Shown here one piece after another: positions 19,339-28,088 of a DNA stretch of 64,000 nt. Made by a program: the position numbers and the translations under genes. The DNA comes from Gracilaria gracilis. Its lineage: Eukaryota > Rhodophyta > Florideophyceae > Gracilariales > Gracilariaceae. Each line of letters starts with the position of its first letter. Position 1 is the first letter of the stretch. The DNA lies in assembly GCA_030374805.1 (NCBI GenBank), contig JARGSG010000042.1:248001-312000 (forward strand), given 5' to 3'. The notes under the pieces were generated by a model. The model saw only the letters and a list, made by a program, of their open reading frames with translations. It ran no database searches and was not told the DNA's origin.

Positions 19339-22300
19339 ATGCAGACTATACTGGAAAATATGCAAATTCGAATCCCATGCACTCCTCAGGCATCCTCTTG
19401 TGACGCCTGTTTCGAAGTCATTTCGAGATCACCAAGTGTGAAAGGAGGACTTGTGAACCTATTCAAGGAAATTGCGTCCGTGTATGAAAATTCCACTTGT
19501 CCTTCTGGGAAGCGTTTTCTGGATATGACCAGTGGTTCGATTGTGACACTTGATTGTTGCTGGAGCTGCGCCTCCAGTCCACTAATGTCCGTGGAACCGA
19601 AGGTCACCGTGCGAAAATCTCCCTATCTCATCTCGAAAACAAATTTTGTTCTCCCTGGGGCAAATCGGCAGCTTAAAATATGCCAGAAGGGACATCGATA
19701 CACTTCAGTCACCTGTTTTGGGGAAGTTCCCGAGTTCTTTATTGTTCCGGAATCCGAAATGAATGGAAAGTACTTTATTTTCCCGTTCAGTGTACATGAG
19801 CACTTCTTCAACAAATGGAAAGTCGTCGGTGATGTTCACGAAGCTTTTAATGATATTGGTTTCTATGTTCCCAATCCATGTTATCCTCATTTGCGAGAGA
19901 CATATACTGTTTATATTGCGCATCGAGGGCGAGGGGGAATGACGGTAGTTACGACGGAACGAAAATTCTCTCTTTCTCCTAATATGTTTACTCTTGATGA
20001 AGTGGTTGAGGGACGTCCCTTCGGAAACATGTGTGGAAAAGAACCAGTTATCAGAAGCCTTTTCCTTGACCCCGATATCAGAGGAAGCTTTCAATTTCCC
20101 CCAATTACTGTGTCAAAGTCAAGAGGCTCCCACGAAAAGAAGATCCCTCACTTTCCGATCGAAGGGGAGGAAGAAATGCCCTCGCCCTCAGAGGAAACAG
20201 AAGAGGAAGTTGAACTCCCAATCGAAAATGATTTCCAGGTGGCCACTGCTGGCATTTTTTGTTCCAGTGAAGATGAAGACACCCGTTCAATAGAAGCGTT
20301 CCCCTCAGCTCAGATTTTACCGTTTGGGGAGTCTTTTGAAGACATTCACACACTGCTTCATCGAACTCTGAAACGCTGTAAGCAGTCCCTTCCCATTATG
20401 TTCTTTTCTCAACGACAAATGCTTTCACTTCCGCACGCGGAAAGTCTTCGAGAACAGCTCTCTTCGAGTTGCCATGTTATGGGCGTACATTCAGCAATTT
20501 CAATCCCGGAACTAAGGAGTCGAGTTCGACGGAACGATTTTTTCCTCATCGCTGGGGATCTCGGAAATGTGTTAGAGAACAGTCATCCACTTTGTTTACC
20601 ATTTGCACCGAATGCTGAAGAAGCTTCTCGGTGTATCCGACTAGCTTGGACGGTTGATATTGATTCCATTGATTCCATTACGGTTCCGCTTGGTGGAATT
20701 GCATTCGGAAATTGTGAAACGAGGATACCCAAAGTGTTTCAGATTTACAACATATGTCCTTGGAAGTATTTGAAGAAGAATAATAACTTTTGCAATATAT
20801 CTCAGAACTTTGGCGAAATCTTTCCTGGAGACTATTTTATCAACGAAAACCATAGCAGGCATCGCATTTCCAACTACAGCGTGCAAGCGAACGATGCTAT
20901 TGCCTTCAAAGCGTTTGATATTCAAACGGCTCTATCTTTTGAACCATTGCCAGTACATGCCATTGTTCCTTCCTTCATTATAGAAAGAACCACTGCTGGG
21001 AATTGCGCTCTTTTACAAATCTTTCTCACTTTTCTTGATACCGATGGAGACAATTCGGTGATGCATAATGGTGAAAGAAGGTCACTGGCTCACAGGTTTT
21101 TTTGGTATTTGCTTACAGAGCTTTTATTGAGAGCACTTCGGCGAGTATGTGGGAAAGTTGATTCGTCTAAATTTCAGAGTCGTCTCCCATGTTGCGCTGT
21201 TCCTAAAGATTGTAACGCAGATCATCACTTGAGACGTAAGGGACCAATGAGTGCCAGCTCAGTTGGAGATGTTCTTGGAACAGGAAGGCTCACATTAGCT
21301 CTCTGCTATCTGGCGAGAGAGCTGAAAGCCATTGAAACGTACTGCGAAGTGCCATCACATCTAACAGTGGCTTACTTTTCCAATACCCAAAAGTATGACG
21401 CGCCGTTTGATCTTCTGAAATATTTTAAGGGAAGCAAGGAGACTCTCGAGGTACTAAAAAGACCAATAGACGACGCAAGGAATATTGAGTACTTTGAGAA
21501 ACATGAATGGCATGGAAGTTTAGGGAATGGGCTCGTACGCCTCAAACCAGATGGAGGACGAATTTGCGAAAATGCATTCCCTAGTTCTTCGTCCAATATT
21601 GAAGCCTTGAGAAGAGGTCATTTAGTTTTACAGGACCTGTTGCTTCTCGGACCAATTGTGTTGCGGGTGACACGTCATGGTCTTCGGAAGGAGCTTGTGA
21701 GTGCAGAGGAAGTGCAAGAAGTCAAGGAGTATTTACAGAAGCAAATTATTGGCGCTGCTCTTCAAGATTCTGTTTTGGACGTAGCGTACACCCTATACCC
21801 ACCGAACAGTGATCTCAACACAGCTAGTATTGAGCTTCCGAGGGCCATATTCTCCTCGCAGATGGCCTCTCCTTTCGTTCCAACCACTGCCTCCATGAGA
21901 ACAAACAGGTCGTTAGGGGCGTCAATGTTCAGCACCGCCCTATACCCAGTTGTAACCGGGTATCAAACTGCTACTTTGAATCCTGGAGAGCGCCGAAAGC
22001 GTCTGAGTGACAGCATCAAGAAGGTTAAGCTGTACAAAACCACTAGGCATCTCGCGTCAACCAGAGGAAACTCAGTTTATTGTCAACCATCGTTCTACGA
22101 ACTCAAAAAGATGTTGAGGGCATGGAGGGTTACGTATTGCAATGTCCTGGCTCAAAAAGAACTCAGTTTACCAAATCGTGGCAAGAAGAATGCGAGCGCT
22201 ATCTTTAGAGAGACGTCTGTGCATAATCACTTCAAACAACTTCTACATGACTTGGAGCGGAGGAGAACCGTTTCAAAAACATTTCCAAAAGGGCTCCGCA

Positions 22301-24873
22301 TAGAGATATCATATTACATTGATAATTTCAAATGTTTGGAGGAGGCGGAACTACTGTTAGAATCACAAAAGTACCGTGATCAACTTTCGGATGCTGATAT
22401 TATGGTTGCCATATCTGACAGAGATCTCCAAGAAGTGGGCGGGGTGCCATGGTGGTGGTCGTATCAGACATTTCCCTCTCCAGAGAGTGGTATTCATCCT
22501 TTCAACCCCATATGGGTGATGGAACAAGGATATGAACTAGAACTGGATATTGAGGCTAAGCTTTTGCAACAAGCGCAGTCCACGTACATGGAAGCAAAAT
22601 CTGTTTTGCTCTCAGATCAAAGACTGAGGCCTGAAGAAGCGAACCAGGCTTTAGATCTGTTTAAGAGATCATACAACCCTTCCCTGTTCACAGAGATGTG
22701 CCTGCTCATCAGCTGGGCTTCATTGGAAACGGCAAGGTGTATGGTCGAAACAGTTCTTTGCAACATCAAAACTGGGCTAATGTTAGATCCACCATACATC
22801 ATGCAAGCTGCAGGTGTTCCAGAATCGTGGCTAGTCTTTGGGTATCCCAGTATTCTCACGTCACGTTTGCTAGGACTAGATGAAAAGTTCAGGAAACCAT
22901 TTGCAAACCAACCCTTTCCCCGTGAACTACTCTTTTTCTCTGGTGGGTACAGGTCAATCAAAAGGATTGAAAGCAGTCTTTGTATTAATCTGAATGGAGT
23001 TTATGAACCCTTACCGTCGAAATTCACAATATCATGGTCTACAAATAACAAAAATCTACTGGAACATATTGGATTGCTTGAGAAGTCCGTCCAGCTCCAA
23101 GGACAGCAGAGTCGATTGGCTGTCAGTCCATTGCACAAACTTTTGACAGTGGTCACCAAAATTATTACTGATATGATAACGACGGTTCGGGCCAGTGATT
23201 CCAATGATGCCGAAGATGGGGGATTGCTGAGATTAGCCGTTCTTCTAATTCGCGTACTTTTATCAGATGTATGTAATACATTGAAGAGAAATGTGAAACA
23301 TGGAAATCCACCGCGTCAATCCCATCACCGTGCAGCAATTCATGCTGAACGTCTTCGGGCGACAATGAATTTCAGTGAAATTGCGCGAGCAGCGGAACAT
23401 ATTCAAGCACAAGGGTCTCACCAAAAATCCTGGAAACTTGATGGGCTCTCGGAAGGAGGTGAATCCAATCTCTCACTACAAGAATCACATCTGGGGGTCT
23501 TAAAAGATCTGCTTTCGTTCTATCCTGGTGTGACAAACCTAAATTCATCGATACTTTACCCCCATATATACACTAAACAATACAAAGTATTGAATGAAGA
23601 TGGAACAATGGCGTTCTCGGAATTTATAAGAAGATTTTATCGCAGCTCTGAGGCATTGGACCACTTTACAGATATTGTCGACGAACGCTCCGCAGTATAT
23701 CAGAGATTCTCTCATGAACAAGAATCAAACGTTTGGCTCTCTCCGATAGTTTTCCGAATAATTGAAGGATCTCTTTTTCAAGAAATGGAAGGTCTGGAGA
23801 ACGAGAAGAAGAAAAGGCTCATGAGTAGCTTCGCAAATTGTTTCGGTGGCTACCTTATTCGAGTCTTGAGAGCAAGTGGATTTCATTTGATATGCCCTCT
23901 CATAGAAGAACCGGAACCCAATATGCAAGATGGGAATTGCGTCCTTTGGGGTGTTAGTTGCCCATTTACTGCTTTACGTTATGGAACAACAGAGCCAGTG
24001 ATTATGACCCGCACTCCCGTTAATGGTAGTATTACGTTTGAAGGAACTCAAGCTGGATTTTTGCGAAGGTCCTGGGCATATGCTCGCCGACTTAGCTCCT
24101 TTCTGTCCTTCACACAAAGCAAACTTCGAGAAGTGAATGAGATACTGGGAAGAATGAAATCAGCCTTCAGAGCAGGAAATAATTGGCTATTGGAGTCTGC
24201 TTCGTCCAACTACATTGAGCTGTGTAAAACTTACTTCAGCCATCCAGCATTAGTTGAAGTCACAAAGAGCGTAATTCGGAAAGTTTTGCAAGAAATTGGT
24301 GATTTGGATGACGAAAATGGAGCAGTTGTACAGTGGGCTTTTGATCTAATTATGAGATTGTTTGCTCTTCGCAAAGACCTAGGAGACGAAGGAATGGCCG
24401 TTTTTATACATGAATCATCTACAACCAGAGCGGCATGTTTACATACGATCCGAAGAAGACCAACGGAGTTGGAATGTCAAGTTTCTGAGAGAGAGGCCTT
24501 TGAAATGCTTACCAATGTGTTCAAAAGACCATTCCCTCCCGAATACTACCAGAATTCGAACGAACTAGGTGGAAGGATTACAAAGAAGACCAAAGTTCGA
24601 AGATCCGGTTATTTGTTGTGCAAAGCGGGTTTTGTTTTCAAGACTAATCCACAGAACAGCGCAAAGAGATCCAGAATTGAAAACCCAACCAACGACGGGG
24701 ATCATTTGTTCAAGTTTCGTGAGATGACTGTTTCTGAGGTATTCAAAAAGCATCGAGCATCATTTACTGACCTGGATGTCATGACCAGGTCCCATGCGCA
24801 GTGGAGATTATGTCCGACGGAACAGGTGATGATTCTAATTAACAGTCATCTCTTTCAACTGCAGTCAGAATGA
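19339..24873 (+). CDS. Giant orphan protein, 1844 aa
   Basis: One uninterrupted frame from ATG 19339 to TGA 24873. I recognise no domain. The N-terminal ~110 residues contain CxxC and CWSC pairs (SSCDACFEV, DCCWSCASS, KICQKGH) that could bind zinc. Residues about 275-320 are acidic (EEEMPSPSEETEEEVE) and probably disordered. The rest looks globular and mainly helical, with conserved-looking aromatic and Cys positions. A segment near residues 545-640 (TTAGNCALLQIFLTFL, then HRFFWYLLTELLLRALRR, then LPCCAV) faintly echoes the order in the protease-like gene at 25856-27712 (NNSCVLDSVLF, LFWYIVQKEL, RVPCCVL), so the two may be distantly related. No membrane anchor or signal peptide is clear. Such an intact length argues for selection. 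Confidence 0.75.
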   Translation: MQTILENMQIRIPCTPQASSCDACFEVISRSPSVKGGLVNLFKEIASVYENSTCPSGKRFLDMTSGSIVTLDCCWSCASSPLMSVEPKVTVRKSPYLISKTNFVLPGANRQLKICQKGHRYTSVTCFGEVPEFFIVPESEMNGKYFIFPFSVHEHFFNKWKVVGDVHEAFNDIGFYVPNPCYPHLRETYTVYIAHRGRGGMTVVTTERKFSLSPNMFTLDEVVEGRPFGNMCGKEPVIRSLFLDPDIRGSFQFPPITVSKSRGSHEKKIPHFPIEGEEEMPSPSEETEEEVELPIENDFQVATAGIFCSSEDEDTRSIEAFPSAQILPFGESFEDIHTLLHRTLKRCKQSLPIMFFSQRQMLSLPHAESLREQLSSSCHVMGVHSAISIPELRSRVRRNDFFLIAGDLGNVLENSHPLCLPFAPNAEEASRCIRLAWTVDIDSIDSITVPLGGIAFGNCETRIPKVFQIYNICPWKYLKKNNNFCNISQNFGEIFPGDYFINENHSRHRISNYSVQANDAIAFKAFDIQTALSFEPLPVHAIVPSFIIERTTAGNCALLQIFLTFLDTDGDNSVMHNGERRSLAHRFFWYLLTELLLRALRRVCGKVDSSKFQSRLPCCAVPKDCNADHHLRRKGPMSASSVGDVLGTGRLTLALCYLARELKAIETYCEVPSHLTVAYFSNTQKYDAPFDLLKYFKGSKETLEVLKRPIDDARNIEYFEKHEWHGSLGNGLVRLKPDGGRICENAFPSSSSNIEALRRGHLVLQDLLLLGPIVLRVTRHGLRKELVSAEEVQEVKEYLQKQIIGAALQDSVLDVAYTLYPPNSDLNTASIELPRAIFSSQMASPFVPTTASMRTNRSLGASMFSTALYPVVTGYQTATLNPGERRKRLSDSIKKVKLYKTTRHLASTRGNSVYCQPSFYELKKMLRAWRVTYCNVLAQKELSLPNRGKKNASAIFRETSVHNHFKQLLHDLERRRTVSKTFPKGLRIEISYYIDNFKCLEEAELLLESQKYRDQLSDADIMVAISDRDLQEVGGVPWWWSYQTFPSPESGIHPFNPIWVMEQGYELELDIEAKLLQQAQSTYMEAKSVLLSDQRLRPEEANQALDLFKRSYNPSLFTEMCLLISWASLETARCMVETVLCNIKTGLMLDPPYIMQAAGVPESWLVFGYPSILTSRLLGLDEKFRKPFANQPFPRELLFFSGGYRSIKRIESSLCINLNGVYEPLPSKFTISWSTNNKNLLEHIGLLEKSVQLQGQQSRLAVSPLHKLLTVVTKIITDMITTVRASDSNDAEDGGLLRLAVLLIRVLLSDVCNTLKRNVKHGNPPRQSHHRAAIHAERLRATMNFSEIARAAEHIQAQGSHQKSWKLDGLSEGGESNLSLQESHLGVLKDLLSFYPGVTNLNSSILYPHIYTKQYKVLNEDGTMAFSEFIRRFYRSSEALDHFTDIVDERSAVYQRFSHEQESNVWLSPIVFRIIEGSLFQEMEGLENEKKKRLMSSFANCFGGYLIRVLRASGFHLICPLIEEPEPNMQDGNCVLWGVSCPFTALRYGTTEPVIMTRTPVNGSITFEGTQAGFLRRSWAYARRLSSFLSFTQSKLREVNEILGRMKSAFRAGNNWLLESASSNYIELCKTYFSHPALVEVTKSVIRKVLQEIGDLDDENGAVVQWAFDLIMRLFALRKDLGDEGMAVFIHESSTTRAACLHTIRRRPTELECQVSEREAFEMLTNVFKRPFPPEYYQNSNELGGRITKKTKVRRSGYLLCKAGFVFKTNPQNSAKRSRIENPTNDGDHLFKFREMTVSEVFKKHRASFTDLDVMTRSHAQWRLCPTEQVMILINSHLFQLQSE

Positions 24874-25106
24874 ATCTAGCATAGTTAAAAGTTTCCTAGT
24901 AAAAACTTTAAACTTTCCCGGACAAAGTGTCGGAACCCTGCAGAAAATGGCAGCAGAATTAGGGAGGCAATTCAAAAAGTGGGTGCATCGCCAACAGCGA
25001 TGGGCCTGGTGCAGTCGGAGGCCGCACAATGCTTTATGCGCAAAATTCGAATCCAGCGCTGCGCGCTACTGTTTTTTGCCTAAAACCATAGCCGAGTGTT
25101 TAAAAA

Positions 25107-25148
25107 TGCCACGTGGATTGCCCAATTCTTCTGTTCCACGTTGTACAC
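25107..25148 (-). repeat. Dispersed hairpin, copy in 24.9-25.3 kb gap
   Basis: GCCACGTGGATTGCCCAATT with TTCCACGTTGTACAC: 7-bp stem and the family's conserved GCCCA in the loop. It has more changes than the promoter copies. Confidence 0.65.
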
Positions 25149-25206
25149 GGTCACATCTAAACAGAAGCGGTAGACGTACGACGTTTCAAATTTTTCTGTA
25201 AGCCAT

Positions 25207-25327
25207 TTTCTTTGCAGGGTGTGTGCCACGTGGTTTGCCCATTTTTCCCCATCCACGTAGTACACCAATTTCTTTGCAGGGTGTGTGCCACGTGGTTTGC
25301 CCATTTTTCCCCATCCACGTAGTACAC
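25207..25327 (-). repeat. Tandem pair of dispersed hairpins (61-bp direct repeat)
   Basis: Two adjacent units, each TTTCTTTGCAGGGTGTGTG followed by CCACGTGGTTTGCCCA and a CCATCCACGTAGTACAC arm, at about 25207-25266 and 25268-25327. They are almost identical, indicating recent tandem duplication of one hairpin with its left flank. Confidence 0.75.
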
Positions 25328-25344
25328 GACGTAATATTGCTGAT

Positions 25345-25779
25345 TCAAGTCACTACAGATAAAACCGGCTCCCAACTACAGAATTCATCTCAATGCGTGG
25401 TGATCTTCATAGACCATCGATGCTACCGAGGCGAGTCACTTCAACGCCAGTCAGTGAACCCAAATGATATCAGCGATACACCAGAACATAAGTCCTACAA
25501 GCGTCATACACGTTTTGTATTTTCTTTTTTATGTGGGGACTTACAACAGCCATCTTCAGGCACGGACGAACAAGGACGCCGAAGACGTCTGTGAGTTCTC
25601 TTTTATTTTTGTCAACTCCTGAGACTGTTTCACGATCGCACTATGCTGGATTGATGCGTAATCGAGTGCTTCACTTTCACCAACTACCTAAAACTGAATC
25701 TCGAATCATTAAGTCTCTGGCATATGATATTCATGAAAAATTGAAACCATTTAGTATCGCGGAATCTTCTGCTACTTGA
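25345..25779 (+). pseudogene. Broken copy of the 3' end of the 34226-35347 gene
   Basis: The sequence matches the last ~130 codons of the gene at 34226-35347 in opposite orientation: LQNSSQ, then LQRQSVNPNDIS, then VSRSHYAGLMRNRVL, QLPKTESRII. A frameshift near 25560 splits it into two frames. No start or upstream part of the gene is present. It is a segmental duplicate remnant. Confidence 0.75.
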
Positions 25780-25855
25780 ATCTATCAAACCACATACAGA
25801 AAAATTTCCTCAAGGATATTACCCAGCAGAATGTACATATCGAAAACACTAACCT

Positions 25856-27712
25856 TCATTCCTTCATTACCTTCGAACAAACTGCCAAAACAAACAAAGA
25901 ATCGAGTGAAAAGATTGGATTCTTTTTCTTGAACGCCGTTGAAGCAGTCACAGCCTTCGGCATTCCACCATTTTGTAGGCCATCATACGCATAGACGTGT
26001 AGGTTTTTCTTCGACGTCTCATATATCAAGCCTGATATGAAATGTGTCCCCTTCGATTCGAAGGCATACCCAATGACACCAATTAACCGTACTTCAAACA
26101 ATCCTGATCGGAAAGTCCGTGGCCCGAGAAGTAAACTTTTCAAAACCTCCATGTCGTCCTTGCTTAAAGACCTGTCGAGGTTGACAGTATAAATTCCTTC
26201 ACAACTATCCCCGCGCTTTTCCTTTATAAGTGACATAACCAACTGAGAGAAACCTTTAATCGTATTGCATTTGGACATCACACCGCTTGTGCAATACAGC
26301 CTTCCATAGTAGAGCTCAGATTCGAAAGGAGTATGATCTTTTGCCCCCAAAATTCGAGGTAGAATGTACCACAGAACTTCATGTATGTTCTGAAACTCGT
26401 TTGAAGAGAACGGACACCAGTATCTCGGGAGGGGGCCCCTTGTCTTTCGGAAATAGCTAGCCAAGTCCTGGACTAGAACACGAATGTAATCCGATATAGC
26501 TCGGTGTCGTCTTTCTCGATAAACCGAACCCTTGCTAATGGGAAACAATTCGTTCATTATGAAGTGTAGCAGTACACAGCAGGGTACCCTTAATGTGGTT
26601 GAGGCCCTGCCATGAAGCTCTTTCTGTACAATATACCAGAACAGATGTGGAAGTATGAAGAGTACGGAGTCCAATACACACGAATTATTTCGGTGAATTA
26701 CACCTCTCATTCCTTTCATTGATATCGTTCTTTCACTTCTGTCCTCCACAGAGAGAAGACTTCCGACAAAGTGGCTTCCTATGTTCTGAAGAATGGCCAT
26801 TCGTGTTTTGTTGTAAGCGAACCATTGGCTTTTGATTTCTGAATCCTTGGTCTCCGGGTCATTCAATCTTGCTGAAGTTGTCAACGCAACAGGTAGATTT
26901 AAACCCGTGTGTTGCATAAGACGGCCATAGACCATTCTTGGATTGGTAAGATCCCAAGGACTTCCATCTTGGTCGATTGAACATAAAACCCATTGCCTCT
27001 CATTTGACCATGATACGCCATCCTTTCTGACCGACGGAGGAAGAAGAAAATTTCCATATCTCGCTAGTAAAATGAACAAATTTGCATGCATGGGGTTGCG
27101 TGGTAGAACGGTTGATTTGCATTGAAGCGATGCATTATGACTACTATCCTCTGTCCACATGGGGGCCATACCAAGGTCATCATTGTGATTAAGAACGAAT
27201 TCACGAAAGAAATCCACAGGATCGTGATTTCCACTTAAAGACGAAGAGCCCTTCGCGGTCGAAACTTTGCCTAAGGTATCTTCTCTAAATTTGACTTTCT
27301 TGTGAGTATTCGTTTCGTCAGTACCACTCTCCATTTCCGTATTGCTCCGACTATGAATGATGCCGGATGGGTGTTCTCCTACTTCCTGAGTGGTTTCACT
27401 CACAGGTGCAGCCTGTTCCAAAACTTCATCGTTCAGTTCAAAATCCCAAGGGGTACTTGAGTCTGACGCTAAGCTCTCCGAATGGATTGAGATATCCATG
27501 TCACTGAAGCATTCATCCAAGTCTGAGGTCCGAATTGTATTAAAATTGCCTTCTACTGCGTTAGGCTCGGTTCCATCAAAGGCCAACAAGCTGCAAAACT
27601 GAATGACCTCTTTTCGAATATTAGGATCATGAGCGTCATCAGAGGCCAACGAACGGTGAAACTGGGTGATGGTTTCGTCAATTTTGGGTTCATCCATCTT
27701 CAGTGGTTCCAT
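25856..27712 (-). CDS. Putative CYLD/USP-like (C19-type) cysteine protease, 618 aa
   Basis: The start is ATG 27712; the frame is open 7 codons further without ATG. Residues about 1-190 are acidic and Ser/Thr-rich. At about residue 341 GVIHRNNSCVLDSVLFIL resembles the Cys box of ubiquitin-specific proteases, closest to the CYLD form (NSCYLDS). RVPCCVL and HFIMNELFPI follow. Near residue 556 ESKGTHFISGLIYE and then LHVYAYDGLQNGG resemble the His box (GHF/GHY...) and the following Y-x-x-D/YDG element. Spacing of about 215 residues between the boxes is within the USP range. No zinc-finger insert is recognised. The inferred activity is deubiquitination or related proteolysis. The Cys and His boxes fit; the rest is unaligned. 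A TATA-like stretch lies about 120 bp upstream and a dispersed hairpin 305 bp upstream. Confidence 0.6.
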   Translation of the reverse strand: MEPLKMDEPKIDETITQFHRSLASDDAHDPNIRKEVIQFCSLLAFDGTEPNAVEGNFNTIRTSDLDECFSDMDISIHSESLASDSSTPWDFELNDEVLEQAAPVSETTQEVGEHPSGIIHSRSNTEMESGTDETNTHKKVKFREDTLGKVSTAKGSSSLSGNHDPVDFFREFVLNHNDDLGMAPMWTEDSSHNASLQCKSTVLPRNPMHANLFILLARYGNFLLPPSVRKDGVSWSNERQWVLCSIDQDGSPWDLTNPRMVYGRLMQHTGLNLPVALTTSARLNDPETKDSEIKSQWFAYNKTRMAILQNIGSHFVGSLLSVEDRSERTISMKGMRGVIHRNNSCVLDSVLFILPHLFWYIVQKELHGRASTTLRVPCCVLLHFIMNELFPISKGSVYRERRHRAISDYIRVLVQDLASYFRKTRGPLPRYWCPFSSNEFQNIHEVLWYILPRILGAKDHTPFESELYYGRLYCTSGVMSKCNTIKGFSQLVMSLIKEKRGDSCEGIYTVNLDRSLSKDDMEVLKSLLLGPRTFRSGLFEVRLIGVIGYAFESKGTHFISGLIYETSKKNLHVYAYDGLQNGGMPKAVTASTAFKKKNPIFSLDSLFVLAVCSKVMKE

Positions 27713-27828
27713 CGAGAACGAAACCCTGTCCAACGATACACCAGATCGAAACTAGTCGAAGTAGATACAACAAATATGTGAAACTTCTTTCTGTGAATCT
27801 TCAAGCTCGATAAAAGGTGAAAAAGTAG

Positions 27829-27839
27829 CGTATATATAT
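27829..27839 (-). promoter_or_regulatory. TATA-like element of the protease-like gene
   Basis: The - strand reads AATATATATACG about 117-127 bases before the ATG at 27712, in an otherwise mixed-composition promoter. It sits between the gene and the hairpin at 28018. Confidence 0.45.
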
Positions 27840-28017
27840 TTTCAATCTTGTGAACACAGCGTCAGACGTGCGGGAAGATAACATGTGGGACCGCTGCGCC
27901 ACAAATCACCTACCAAGAAAGTAAATCAACCAGGAAACCTCTGTACAGGGTATCTATGGTGACCTTCCACAGAATATTTTTTGAATCATTTTAATTTTGG
28001 AATTGAAGCAACAAGTT

Positions 28018-28059
28018 GCCACGTGGATTGCCCAATTCACCCAATCCACGTATCACACG
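28018..28059 (-). promoter_or_regulatory. Dispersed hairpin upstream of the protease-like gene
   Basis: On + it reads GCCACGTGGATTGCCCAATT then CCAATCCACGTATCACAC; stem ACGTGGATTG/CAATCCACGT, 10 bp. It is 305 bases upstream of the ATG at 27712, in the same relative sense as the other promoter copies. It is also 30 bases past the stop of the next gene, so a role at that gene's 3' end cannot be excluded from this copy alone. Confidence 0.75.
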
Positions 28060-28088
28060 ATAGTTGAATAACTCTGTCATCCGATTCA

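Larger units (their letters stand above)
24874..25344. other. Intergenic gap with three hairpins
   Basis: The gap holds three copies of the dispersed hairpin and otherwise no gene. All three copies read in the sense that elsewhere faces a gene on the - strand to their left, but none is present here. Confidence 0.6.

Noticed and set aside
25035..25075. Possible tRNA (ATTCGAATCC resembles a B box)
   Set aside because: No matching A box, acceptor stem or cloverleaf could be drawn around it.
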